Source of the DNA: Nostoc sp. PCC 7107
Lineage (GTDB): Bacteria; Cyanobacteriota; Cyanobacteriia; Cyanobacteriales; Nostocaceae
Direction: 5' to 3'
Length of the DNA: 64,000 nt
Assembly: GCF_000316625.1 (NCBI RefSeq)
Contig: NC_019676.1
Coordinates: 855,001-919,000, forward strand
Positions within the stretch are counted from its first letter, which is position 1. Every line of letters begins with the position of its first letter. The notes under the pieces were generated by a model. That model saw only the letters and a list, made by a program, of their open reading frames with translations, ran no database searches and was not told where the DNA came from. The position numbers were made by a program, and so were the translations under genes. Positions 42,287 to 51,236 of this stretch are shown one piece after another.

Positions 42287-44710
42287 TTAATAATTTGTAA
42301 TTAATTTTGCGGCTGTAATGATGGCTTGCCCTAACGATAAACCGCCGTCGTTAGTAGGCACTAAGCTATGAGTTAGTACGTTAATTTTTAATTGTTGTAA
42401 CTGTTGAGTAACCAACTGAAATAAGATAGTATTTTGAAATACTCCTCCTGTGAGAACTACTTGATGAATTTGATATTCTTGACACAGAAGCTTAACCATG
42501 TTGACTACAGCATTAGCCAAACTCTGGTGAAATTTAGCAGCTATGATGGCTTGAGAAATTTGTTGCTGCAAATCACTGAGTAAACCTGACCACATTGGTG
42601 CTGAGTCTATACAATAAATATTATCGGAAAAGCTAAAATTAAAGGGATAAATTAGCTTTTCTTCATGATTGTTTAAGATGTTAACATCTACTAGGTTCTC
42701 TAAGGCGATCGCAGCTTGTCCTTCATAGCTACACTCTGCTGTACATATACCAATAGCGGCCGCTACTGCGTCAAATAATCGCCCTACTGATGAGGCTGGA
42801 GGTGAGTTAATGTTTTGTTCTATAGCTTGATTTAATAATTTTAATGGCTTTTGCTCTAGAAATTTTAATATTGCCAAATCAGGATATTCTTGTTGGCATT
42901 TATCCCAAAGATTGGCTGATATTAAGTGGGCGTAAGTATTACGCCAAGGTTGATAAATTGCTTGTTTACCACCAATCATGGCCACTGGTTTAAATGTTGC
43001 GAGACGCTGAAATTGATGGTAGTCAGCTAAGATAAATTCTCCGCCCCAAAGTGTCCCATCTTCACCATAACCTAAACCATCAAAAGCAATACCTAAAACG
43101 GGTGATGTGTTTAAAGGAATGCTATTTTCTGCCATACAAGCGGCGATGTGGGCGTGATGATGTTGAATGTCATACAGAGGAAGTTGATTTGCAGATGCGA
43201 GTTTTTTACCCAGTTTACTAGAGAGATATTCCGGATGTTTATCAATGGCGATCGCGTCTGGTTTATGCTCAAATAAATTCAAGTATAAACTCAGCGTATC
43301 TTGATAGGCATTAAACGCCGCCGCGTTTTCTAAATCACCCAAATGTTGTGATAAAATTGCCTCACCATCACGCAACAAACAAAAGGTATTTTTTAACTCA
43401 CTACCCATTGCTAAAATAAGCGGTATTTTATCAAAGCCTGATGGTAACTTAATTGTTGCTGGTGCGTATCCTCTCGCACGACGAAGTATTTGTAATTTAT
43501 CACCAACAACCCTTACAACAGAATCATCTACTCGGTTAACAATATCTCGATTATGTAAGAGAAAATAATCAGCAATCTTCCCTAATTTTCCCCGTACTTC
43601 ATCATTCTCAATACATTGCGGTTCATCAGAAATATTCCCACTTGTTAACACAATTGGTCGATTCATCCGCCGCAAAATTAAATGATGCAAAGGCGTATAA
43701 GGTAACATGAATCCCAGGGTATTTTGCCCAGGTGCAACAGATTCTGCTATATTCTGAAAATTACTATTATTAATACCACAATCCTCTTTAATTCTTCTTT
43801 CTCCGCGCCCTCTGCGTTCTTGGCGGTTCGTTTCTTCTTTCTTCCCCAACAAAACAATTGGCGCAGCAGAACTAATTAATAACTCCTTCTCTTTACCACT
43901 GACCATACAATACTCTTCAATTACTGCCAAATCTCGCGCCATCAACGCAAAAGGCTTATCATAACGTTGCTTACGCTGACGTAGCTTTTGTACAGCAACT
44001 TCATTTGTCGCATCACAAGCTAAATGAATACCCCCTAACCCCTTAATTGCAACAATTTCACCCCTTTGCAACAAAGTACAAACTGCATCCACATCATCCA
44101 TCATCGAGAACATAGAAGCAGTAACAGGTTTACCATCAGCACGTTCTAACCAAGCAGAGGGGCCGCAAACATGGCAAGCTATAGGTTGAGCGTGAAATCT
44201 GCGATTTTCGACATCCTGGTATTCCTTGGCACATTCACCACACATCACAAACGCAGACATACTGGTATTGCATCTGTCATAGGGAATAGCGCGAATAATA
44301 CTCAGACGAGGGCCGCAATGAGTACAGTTAGTAAAAGGGTATCGATAAAACCGACTAAAAGGATCGAAGATTTCTTTTTGACATTGCGGACAAGTCGCCG
44401 CATCTGGGGTAATTTCGGTTTTGATTTTGTTGGTGACACTCTGGGAAATCACAAAATCATCAAAGTTATACTCTCTTGTACATGGGGTTCTGATTAACTC
44501 TTGAATTTTTGCCAGTGGTGGACATTCTTGCTGTAACCTCGCCACAAACTCAGCTAATGCTTCCTCACTTCCAGAGACGCGAATTAATACACCTTGTCCG
44601 TCATTACAAACATCTCCCCGTAACCCACAAGCTTTAGCCAGACGGTAGACAGTCGGACGAAAACCCACCCCTTGAACAGTACCTCTAACTCTAATTTCTT
44701 CACTCGCCAT
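42287..44710 (-). CDS. hypF: HypF, carbamoyltransferase for hydrogenase cyanide ligands
   Basis: ATG 44710 gives an 807-residue protein starting MASEEIRVRGTVQGVGFRPT; an upstream start at 44755 is possible. Domains in order are acylphosphatase (about 5-90), two zinc fingers (CPQCQKEIFDPFSRFY... and CGECAKEYQD... CHVCGPS, about 105-190), YrdC-like (about 200-390) and a Kae1-like C-terminal domain with HHHAHIAACMAENSIP and GGVFQNTILF. HypF makes carbamoyl-adenylate from carbamoyl phosphate and passes the carbamoyl to HypE. A loop of about 28 residues in the YrdC domain (near residues 284-315, EETNRQERRGRGERRIKEDC) is encoded by an interspersed repeat. The start overlaps the upstream NHL gene by 11 bases. 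Confidence 0.93.
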   Translation of the reverse strand: MASEEIRVRGTVQGVGFRPTVYRLAKACGLRGDVCNDGQGVLIRVSGSEEALAEFVARLQQECPPLAKIQELIRTPCTREYNFDDFVISQSVTNKIKTEITPDAATCPQCQKEIFDPFSRFYRYPFTNCTHCGPRLSIIRAIPYDRCNTSMSAFVMCGECAKEYQDVENRRFHAQPIACHVCGPSAWLERADGKPVTASMFSMMDDVDAVCTLLQRGEIVAIKGLGGIHLACDATNEVAVQKLRQRKQRYDKPFALMARDLAVIEEYCMVSGKEKELLISSAAPIVLLGKKEETNRQERRGRGERRIKEDCGINNSNFQNIAESVAPGQNTLGFMLPYTPLHHLILRRMNRPIVLTSGNISDEPQCIENDEVRGKLGKIADYFLLHNRDIVNRVDDSVVRVVGDKLQILRRARGYAPATIKLPSGFDKIPLILAMGSELKNTFCLLRDGEAILSQHLGDLENAAAFNAYQDTLSLYLNLFEHKPDAIAIDKHPEYLSSKLGKKLASANQLPLYDIQHHHAHIAACMAENSIPLNTSPVLGIAFDGLGYGEDGTLWGGEFILADYHQFQRLATFKPVAMIGGKQAIYQPWRNTYAHLISANLWDKCQQEYPDLAILKFLEQKPLKLLNQAIEQNINSPPASSVGRLFDAVAAAIGICTAECSYEGQAAIALENLVDVNILNNHEEKLIYPFNFSFSDNIYCIDSAPMWSGLLSDLQQQISQAIIAAKFHQSLANAVVNMVKLLCQEYQIHQVVLTGGVFQNTILFQLVTQQLQQLKINVLTHSLVPTNDGGLSLGQAIITAAKLITNY
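43793..43845. repeat. Interspersed repeat translated within hypF
   Basis: The plus strand reads TCTTTCTCCGCGCCCTCTGC, then GTTCTTGGCGGTTCGTTTCT. It matches the intergenic family at 42243 in opposite orientation (shared ACGAACCGC and CGCAGAG units). It is in frame and encodes an Arg/Glu-rich loop. Confidence 0.65.
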
Positions 44711-45893
44711 AGTTAAACCGCCACAGCAAAATTCGGTTATTTCCAGAATCAGCAATTACCGCCGTATTCCCGCAAATTTTTACCCCATAAGGCCAATTCA
44801 AACTATGGCGCGTCGGGAGTCCATAATTGCGGTTTTCACTTTTACTTTGAGAGGTATTTTGCCCAATAATTGCCGAAGCGATCGCACTCTGCAATGATAA
44901 TATAGACTCCGGCTGCTGCCATCCTAACAAGCGCGAGTTCGCCGTATCCGCCACTAGCAACCATTCCTCAGTCGTCGCCACCCCGTAAGGCATACTTAAA
45001 CTACTTGCACTTGGCAAATAAATTCCTTGATTCATCTCCACAAAATCAAAGCTATTTTGCCCTAATACCACCGCACAAGGCGCATTATTTTCTGTGGGTA
45101 TACCTTGCCAAATCATCACTCGATGATTACCCGCATCAGTGACAACTAAATTATCATGCCAAATCGCAATATCATGACACCAACGCATACTCGCCGCCGT
45201 TGCAGAAGCGCCGCCATTTTCATTACGAGAAACCATGTCTGGTTGTCCCAGAACTAAATCAGCAGGTTGACCATTTTCTGTAGGAAATTCTCGCCAAATT
45301 AATAACCTGCGATTTCCTGTGTCCGCAACAAATAGCTGACCTTGATGATAAAAAACACCATAAGGCCAGTGCATTGTATTTGCCGTTGCTTGCTGAGTAC
45401 CGCGATTTGGTTCATTATCAACAAAATTCCTTTGTCCTAATACCAAATCTGCGGGAACATTGCTATCTTCTGGGACATTTTGCCAAATCAAAACTCGGTG
45501 ATTCCAAGCATCAGCAACCACTAAACCTGTACCACAAACACAAATCCCCGTCGGTACACTAACCGTGTTTCTTCCTGGTGTACCTTTAGCATTTTGACCT
45601 TCATGAAAAAAGTCTGGTTGTCCAATTATCCAGTCAGCAGGTTGATTATCTTTTGTGGGTAAATTGCGCCATCCTAATAAGCGATGATGTCCCGTATCTG
45701 ACACCCATAACGACCCCGTTTCGGATACTAAACAAGCACCACGAGGGCCAAACATTGTTATAGAACTTGGTGCTATGGGGATAGCTAATTGTTGCGGTTC
45801 AAGAGTGTTACCTAAAATTACCTCAGCACCGTTGGGTGATAAAGGGAAATTTGGCAATTTTTCTATAGAATGACTGCTATTTGGGATAGACAT
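44700..45893 (-). CDS. NHL-repeat beta-propeller protein of the extended hyp operon
   Basis: The 397-residue protein (from ATG 45893, MSIPNSSHSIEKL) has about six NHL-type blades with repeats like LWVSDTGHHRLLGWRNLP, LVVADAWNHRVLIWQNVP, LFVADTGNRRLLIWREFP and LVVTDAGNHRVMIWQGIP, each followed by a GQxxF segment (LGQRNFV, LGQPDMV, LGQNSFD). There is no signal peptide, so it is probably cytoplasmic. Its stop overlaps the hypF start (ATGGCGAGTGA), so it is translated with hypF. NHL genes upstream of hypF are also known in Anabaena. It may scaffold Hyp proteins; this is inference. Confidence 0.82.
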   Translation of the reverse strand: MSIPNSSHSIEKLPNFPLSPNGAEVILGNTLEPQQLAIPIAPSSITMFGPRGACLVSETGSLWVSDTGHHRLLGWRNLPTKDNQPADWIIGQPDFFHEGQNAKGTPGRNTVSVPTGICVCGTGLVVADAWNHRVLIWQNVPEDSNVPADLVLGQRNFVDNEPNRGTQQATANTMHWPYGVFYHQGQLFVADTGNRRLLIWREFPTENGQPADLVLGQPDMVSRNENGGASATAASMRWCHDIAIWHDNLVVTDAGNHRVMIWQGIPTENNAPCAVVLGQNSFDFVEMNQGIYLPSASSLSMPYGVATTEEWLLVADTANSRLLGWQQPESILSLQSAIASAIIGQNTSQSKSENRNYGLPTRHSLNWPYGVKICGNTAVIADSGNNRILLWRFNYGE

Positions 45894-45981
45894 CAACCGC
45901 AAATTAACACTGATATTTATTTAAAATCATCAGTTTACATCGGCGTGTATCGGCGATTGCTATTTTGAATAAATAATCAGG

Positions 45982-47307
45982 TTATTTCTTACCACCCGTA
46001 TACTGAATTCTATAAATCCGATTATTAGCCTCTTCTGTTACTAACAAACTACCATCAGGTAACACTAATAAACCAACAGGTCGCCCCCAAGTAGTTGGGG
46101 TATTGGGATTTAATAAAAATCCTGTGAGAAAATCTTCGTAATTGCCTTGTGGTCTTCCCTTAGTATCAAAGGGGACAAATACTACTTTATAACCAGTCCC
46201 GCGATCGCGGTTCCAAGAACCTCGAAACGCCACAAAAGCGCCATTTTTGTATTTTTCAGGGAAACTCTTACCGTCGTAAAATTGCACACCTAGCGCCGCT
46301 GAATGGGCTTGAAACAACACATCAGGCGTACGAGTTCGGGTGGCTAAATCTGGGCGTTTACTTTTACCATTCGCTGTTTGACGCGGATCGAGATTATTTG
46401 ATGTTAAGTAAGTATAAGGCCAGCCATAAAATTCTCCTGACCGAATGCGGGTGAAATAATCAGGAACCAAATCATCACCAATGCCATCCCGTTCATTTAC
46501 AGTGGTGTACAACTCCTGCGTTACCGGATGAAAATCCAAACCCACAGGATTTCGCAAACCGTAGGCGAAAGTCTGCTGCTGGGAACCATCAATATTCATC
46601 ACCTGTACAGAAGCCCTTGGTAATGCTTCCTCATCCACATTAGAACGAGAACCCACCGAAACATACAACTTTTTGCCATCTGGCGCAGCTACCACATTTC
46701 TTGTCCAATGTTGGTTGTAACCACCGCCAGGAAGATCAGCAATTTTTTTCCCAGTCCCTGATAGTTGCTTTTGACCTTTGCTGTAGGGAAACCGTAAAAC
46801 TGCATCAGTATTACCCAAAAAGAAATAATTCCCCGCAAAGGCCATTCCAAAAGGAATATTTAAGCCGTTGTCTGCACTAGCGAATGTCTTACTCAAATCA
46901 GCCACACCATCGCCATTACTATCTCGCAATAGGCGAATGCGGTTTTCTCTCGTTTCCGTCACCAGCACATCACCACTGGGTGTTAAGGACAACCAACGCG
47001 GCGCTTCTAAACCTTCAGCAAAGACATTCACCTGAAATCCTGGTGGTACACGCAGCACCGGATTTTGCGGAATTGATACAACGTCCGGTCGCTTCGATGC
47101 ACTTTCGGTAGCGAAAGGTGGTGGTAATTTTTGTAAGTTGATGCGAATAGGTTGAGGCGAAAGCGGTTCTGTGCGGATGCTATTTTTCGCCTGTGGAGGA
47201 TTTTGTGCTACTTCCGTTGTAGCAGTTTCGGAAACAGCGCGAGTTTGGTTACAACCTGCTGTAACGAACAACAAGATGAACCATAAGAAACGCCCAGAGA
47301 ATTTCAT
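45982..47307 (-). CDS. Sorbosone dehydrogenase-like PQQ beta-propeller lipoprotein
   Basis: The 441-residue protein has a lipoprotein signal (FILLFVTAGCNQTRA, lipobox VTAGC near 19). After a low-complexity linker comes a six-bladed PQQ-type sugar dehydrogenase propeller (about 75-440): FAEGLEAPRWLSLTPSGDVL, ETRENRIRLLRDSNGDGVAD, GYNQHWTRNVVAAPDGKKLY, and FAYGLRNPVGLDFHPVTQEL. Soluble aldose and sorbosone dehydrogenases share this fold; PQQ synthesis is not seen here and cyanobacterial members may have other jobs. It lies 44 bases after the NACHT gene and 79 before the NHL gene, all on one strand. Confidence 0.8.
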   Translation of the reverse strand: MKFSGRFLWFILLFVTAGCNQTRAVSETATTEVAQNPPQAKNSIRTEPLSPQPIRINLQKLPPPFATESASKRPDVVSIPQNPVLRVPPGFQVNVFAEGLEAPRWLSLTPSGDVLVTETRENRIRLLRDSNGDGVADLSKTFASADNGLNIPFGMAFAGNYFFLGNTDAVLRFPYSKGQKQLSGTGKKIADLPGGGYNQHWTRNVVAAPDGKKLYVSVGSRSNVDEEALPRASVQVMNIDGSQQQTFAYGLRNPVGLDFHPVTQELYTTVNERDGIGDDLVPDYFTRIRSGEFYGWPYTYLTSNNLDPRQTANGKSKRPDLATRTRTPDVLFQAHSAALGVQFYDGKSFPEKYKNGAFVAFRGSWNRDRGTGYKVVFVPFDTKGRPQGNYEDFLTGFLLNPNTPTTWGRPVGLLVLPDGSLLVTEEANNRIYRIQYTGGKK

Positions 47308-47351
47308 AGCAGTGTGAATTTATACCCGACCTTTGTAATTTATACTAGAGC

Positions 47352-49685
47352 TTAATTTTTGTCGCCTGTCTCAAGTTTGATTTCTTTAGGTAAAAATAAA
47401 TTTATCTCTAGATAATTCCGTAAGTTAGGAGAAATATCATTTGCACTGTGGAGGCAATCTAAAAGTAATTTATTAGCATCCCAATACTGCTGTATATCAT
47501 CTAAATCTTGTTGATTGAACTGCCAATTATGCCCAATTTGTCGAGTAGTAATCATCCAGTTACGTAATGATGATGTCCAAATTTCTCCATTTGCTTGCCA
47601 CCAATTTTTTAACACATCTCCACCTTGGCTGGGGGAAGGTAGCTGATTTTTTATTTCCTGTAGTGATGTTTGCAAATCTGGTTGAGTTGTTAACAAATGC
47701 TTGAGGTCAAGAGCTAAACTCAAAGCCGAAAATCTTGCTAAAAAAATCTCAGCATTTATGCCCAAACTGACAGTTAATCCATGAATCAGAGCTAAGTCTA
47801 ATGCTAAATCTCCGGCAAGATTACCTGCGAGTCGATTATCCAAAAGTATTGCTAATTCTTGATTACAGGCTAAAGCACATTTTGAAGGTAGAGCAATAGT
47901 CATGTAAAAAGCCCGTACACTAGCTACATGATAAAATGTGTTTACGGTGGCTGATTTTTGGGCTAACCAAGTTAAAAAACTATGTAGATTAGAATTTTTT
48001 CTAGATAAATTGTCAATTTTATTCTTCATTGATTTTAATAATTTATCAGCAGGTTTTAACATCCCTGCGCTGAGTAAAAAAACCTCTCGCCAATGTTTTT
48101 TACTCTGGTGATCTAATAATTCTGTGAGTGTTTGGTGATTGATGTTAGCAACTATTTCTCTAGCGGTGAGATATTGTTGCAAACTTAAATGAGAAAAAGC
48201 ATAAATTCCTCGCGCTCTTTGGACTAATAATCCATGTTGGGTTTCAATAGCTTTTAACACAGATGTACTTTCTAGTTCTAAAGCGGCAGTATCATTAGAG
48301 GTAGGAAGATAGTGAATCAAATAAGTAGTAATCAGTTGACAGAAATTAGCTTCATCTTGAAAGTAATTGTTTTGAGTCAAGGTAATTGCTGCTATATGGC
48401 TCAATAATTTAATTTTGTGTAACAACGAAAAGCCAGGATAAATTTCATCTCTTTTAATACCTCTGGCTTCATCCCAACGTGTTAGTAGTAAATCTAAGAT
48501 TTGTTTATAAATTTCAGATCGATTTGGCGGAAAGTTTTCGGTAAACTGAAATACAAAGCAAATAAAGTTTAATAAAAGTGGTGTATTTGCTAAATCTAGA
48601 ATTGGTAAATTTTCGCTTAATTCGATCTTCTGCATAAACCGACTGGCTAAGTCTTTGGCAGCGGCTGGGGGTTGTTTGGTAACTGCGAGAAACCATTTTT
48701 CGGCAAAATTAGTGATTTGTGGTTTATGGAAATCTGCGATTTCTACTTCAGTAAAGCCATGAAATTGATAATCTTGTGCGCCCAGTCGACAAGTAATAAT
48801 TATTTTATTTTTGTAAAATTTTGTCGTAAATTGGCGAATTAGATTGCAAATTATTTTGGTATCTGACTGAATCACTTCATCTAAGCCATCTAATAAAATT
48901 AAGGCTCGTCCATGAGCAAAGACTGCATTTAATTCTTGTTTATGAATACCCAAATTGACAAAGGATTCATATATATATTGGGATAAACTAATTTGAGTCT
49001 GCCTGCAAGTATCTTCAGCAAAGTCTTTCAACTGCACAAAGATAGGTAAATAATCAGGCTGAAACTGACCTAGGTTACAACTATTTGCGATCGCTTGCAA
49101 AAATGTAGTTTTGCCAGAACCTGGCTTACCTAGCACCATCAGCTTGCTATATTTGCTGACTGCTTCCATTCCCGAACCTCTAGTTTGAGGCCAGTCAGCC
49201 ACACCCAAGCAGTTATTTTCTTTCATCCATACCTGGGGAAATTTTTTAATTTCTAGCCATCTACGACTGTTAATTTCTTCTAATATCTCTACATCAACAT
49301 AAATATCGTTCAGTTGTATCGGTTGAGCAATATCTAATATTTGCACAGTACCGCACTGGGCTTGAATACTTTCTTGATAGACAGACCGTAGTTTCTTGAC
49401 TACTATCTCAATGTCTAGGGAAAGATTAGCCGGAATATCTAAAAAACCTAATTCATCAGCACTCAATGGTTGAGCGATTTCTGAAATTTCAAGTTCCAGC
49501 GCAAAGCAAATATCGTTGAATACATGGCGGTCTATGCACTTCCCAGTAAAAAACTTCCAAATGGCTTGGCGAGTCTCTAAGCCTACCTCAGCTGCTAAAT
49601 ATTCTTGTGTCCAACCTTTCCGTTTAAAGGCTTGTTTTGCTTTTCTGATACCTTCAGCCGATGCTTGGAGCGATCGCTTTGCCAT
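47352..49685 (-). CDS. NACHT STAND NTPase with N-terminal HTH
   Basis: The 777-residue protein has an XRE-like helix-turn-helix (KGWTQEYLAAEVGLETRQAI, about 24-43). A NACHT ATPase follows, with Walker A VLGKPGSGKTTFL near 185, Walker B ALILLDGLDEV near 265, the sensor segment IIITCRLGAQDY and SHLSLQQYLTAREIV near 500 (winged-helix end of NACHT). The rest is helical and resembles the NACHT C-terminal helical domains of cyanobacteria. Such proteins are signal-transducing switches; several bacterial NACHT proteins defend against phage. A typical effector domain (nuclease, TIR) is not visible. A tandem 9-bp repeat lies upstream of the start. Confidence 0.82.
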   Translation of the reverse strand: MAKRSLQASAEGIRKAKQAFKRKGWTQEYLAAEVGLETRQAIWKFFTGKCIDRHVFNDICFALELEISEIAQPLSADELGFLDIPANLSLDIEIVVKKLRSVYQESIQAQCGTVQILDIAQPIQLNDIYVDVEILEEINSRRWLEIKKFPQVWMKENNCLGVADWPQTRGSGMEAVSKYSKLMVLGKPGSGKTTFLQAIANSCNLGQFQPDYLPIFVQLKDFAEDTCRQTQISLSQYIYESFVNLGIHKQELNAVFAHGRALILLDGLDEVIQSDTKIICNLIRQFTTKFYKNKIIITCRLGAQDYQFHGFTEVEIADFHKPQITNFAEKWFLAVTKQPPAAAKDLASRFMQKIELSENLPILDLANTPLLLNFICFVFQFTENFPPNRSEIYKQILDLLLTRWDEARGIKRDEIYPGFSLLHKIKLLSHIAAITLTQNNYFQDEANFCQLITTYLIHYLPTSNDTAALELESTSVLKAIETQHGLLVQRARGIYAFSHLSLQQYLTAREIVANINHQTLTELLDHQSKKHWREVFLLSAGMLKPADKLLKSMKNKIDNLSRKNSNLHSFLTWLAQKSATVNTFYHVASVRAFYMTIALPSKCALACNQELAILLDNRLAGNLAGDLALDLALIHGLTVSLGINAEIFLARFSALSLALDLKHLLTTQPDLQTSLQEIKNQLPSPSQGGDVLKNWWQANGEIWTSSLRNWMITTRQIGHNWQFNQQDLDDIQQYWDANKLLLDCLHSANDISPNLRNYLEINLFLPKEIKLETGDKN

Positions 49686-49722
49686 ACTCTACCACCATAA
49701 TCTGTATAAAGTTGCTTATTTG

Positions 49723-49749
49723 TATACAACTTATACAAGTTATACGCTA
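49723..49749. promoter_or_regulatory. Tandem 9-bp repeats upstream of the NACHT gene, likely operator
   Basis: TATACAACT, TATACAAGT and TATACGCTA follow one another directly, 38-64 bases before the minus-strand ATG; the core AACTT-ATAC-AAGTT is also palindromic. A further TATACAG is at 49703-49709 on the minus strand. Likely bound by an HTH protein, perhaps the NACHT protein itself. Confidence 0.42.
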
Positions 49750-49899
49750 ACTTCGGCAAAAACCCCAACATCAATTCATACATCGGCTAGACATAATAGT
49801 ATTCGAGTCAGCCAAATCTACATACCCAACTAGCTTGGGCATTATCCAAACAAGCTAACGCTGTTTGAGCAATGTCCAAGCTTTTATTTAAGTGCTGAG

Positions 49900-51060
49900 T
49901 TATGGAGTGCTGTTAGCGGTAGCGGGGCATTCAGCCAGTACTGAGTAATTATCTGGTGATGTTTCTTGAGTGCTACAGGGAAGTGTCACAGTCACAACAG
50001 TTTTGTCTTGGGGCCTACTTTCAATTTTGAGGGTACCGCCGTGTAATTCTACTAATTTTTTAGCGATAATTAAGCCTAAGCCTGAGCCTTGTTGTTCATG
50101 GAGTTTGCGTTCAAATTGCCGATAAGCACCTAATTCGGCAATTTGCTCTCGGCTCATACCTCGACCGCGATCGCTAAAAGATAAACTAAAAGTATTATTG
50201 GTAGCCCTAGCTGTAATTTTAATCGGTGTACCGCTGGGAGAGAATTTCAAAGCATTATCTAGTAATTCTTCAGCTATTTTCGTAATTTTTTTAGCAGCAA
50301 TCTTGATATTGCATGGTGATAAGTCTAGCTGGATATCATCTTCTCTGTCAGCATTTTTAGCTTTTTTCATCATCAAATTAGTTAGATCTGGTGTGGGAAA
50401 TTCCGTTGATTGATTTTGAATTTCTTGGACACGCTGCGGATCTGTGGCAATAATTTCTAGTTCTGCATATAGTAAAAACTTTTGAATTAAATGAAATAAA
50501 CGCTGACTTGATTGATGGATGAATTCTGCCATTTCTTTGATGGATTCTGCATCTAGCAATGCACTTTCTTCCATAAGAATTTGCGAGAAACCTAAAATGC
50601 CATTTAGCGGTGTGCGTAATTCGTGAGGCAATGACAGAGTAATGCTAGTACGCAATTTCTCTAGTTTTTCTTGAGTTTGTTGATAAATTACAGTTTGTTT
50701 TTCTAACCGACAGGTAATTGCAGCTAATAATTCTGACCGAGAAAAAGGTTTGACAATATAGTCATCAGCACCTAAATCCATACCTTTACGAAAGTCAGTT
50801 TTTTCAGATTTAGCGGTTAAAAAAATGAAGGGAATAATTGCCGTTTTAGGGTTTTGGCGTAATTCTTTGAGGACTTCATAACCATCTAATTCTGGCATCA
50901 TCACATCACAAATTATCAAGTCAGGAATTTCTGTTTGCGCTAACTGCAAACCAAAGTAACCATTCTCGGCAGTGATGACATTAAAATTTTCGGCATATAG
51001 TAAATCTATGAGGTTTTGGCGCACATTTAGATCATCTTCAATCACTAAGATTTTATTCAT
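49900..51060 (-). CDS. Receiver-histidine kinase hybrid
   Basis: The 386-residue protein has a receiver domain first (phospho-acceptor in DLIICDVMMPELDGYEVL near 53, Lys in YIVKPFSRSE near 105). A dimerisation and phospho-acceptor domain follows (SLPHELRTPLNGILGFSQIL, His near 150), then the ATPase domain (LLDNALKFSPSGTPI, FSDRGRGMSREQI, GSGLGLIIAKKLVELHGG). In this order the kinase is probably controlled by phosphorylation of its own receiver. It is the last gene of a three-gene signalling run on the minus strand, 176 bases after the receiver-EAL gene. Confidence 0.88.
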   Translation of the reverse strand: MNKILVIEDDLNVRQNLIDLLYAENFNVITAENGYFGLQLAQTEIPDLIICDVMMPELDGYEVLKELRQNPKTAIIPFIFLTAKSEKTDFRKGMDLGADDYIVKPFSRSELLAAITCRLEKQTVIYQQTQEKLEKLRTSITLSLPHELRTPLNGILGFSQILMEESALLDAESIKEMAEFIHQSSQRLFHLIQKFLLYAELEIIATDPQRVQEIQNQSTEFPTPDLTNLMMKKAKNADREDDIQLDLSPCNIKIAAKKITKIAEELLDNALKFSPSGTPIKITARATNNTFSLSFSDRGRGMSREQIAELGAYRQFERKLHEQQGSGLGLIIAKKLVELHGGTLKIESRPQDKTVVTVTLPCSTQETSPDNYSVLAECPATANSTP

Positions 51061-51236
51061 ATACTTGATTAAAGTTCAGTAAATATAAAATTTTAAAAAT
51101 ATCTTCTAAAAAGACTTTATGAATAATATTTGCATTACCAACTCCTGATTTACCAATAGAATTATATATTTATCTTTCTCTGATAAATACAAAAGTTTTA
51201 TGTAGTAAAAATTCCTATTATAAACTTTGCATAAAT

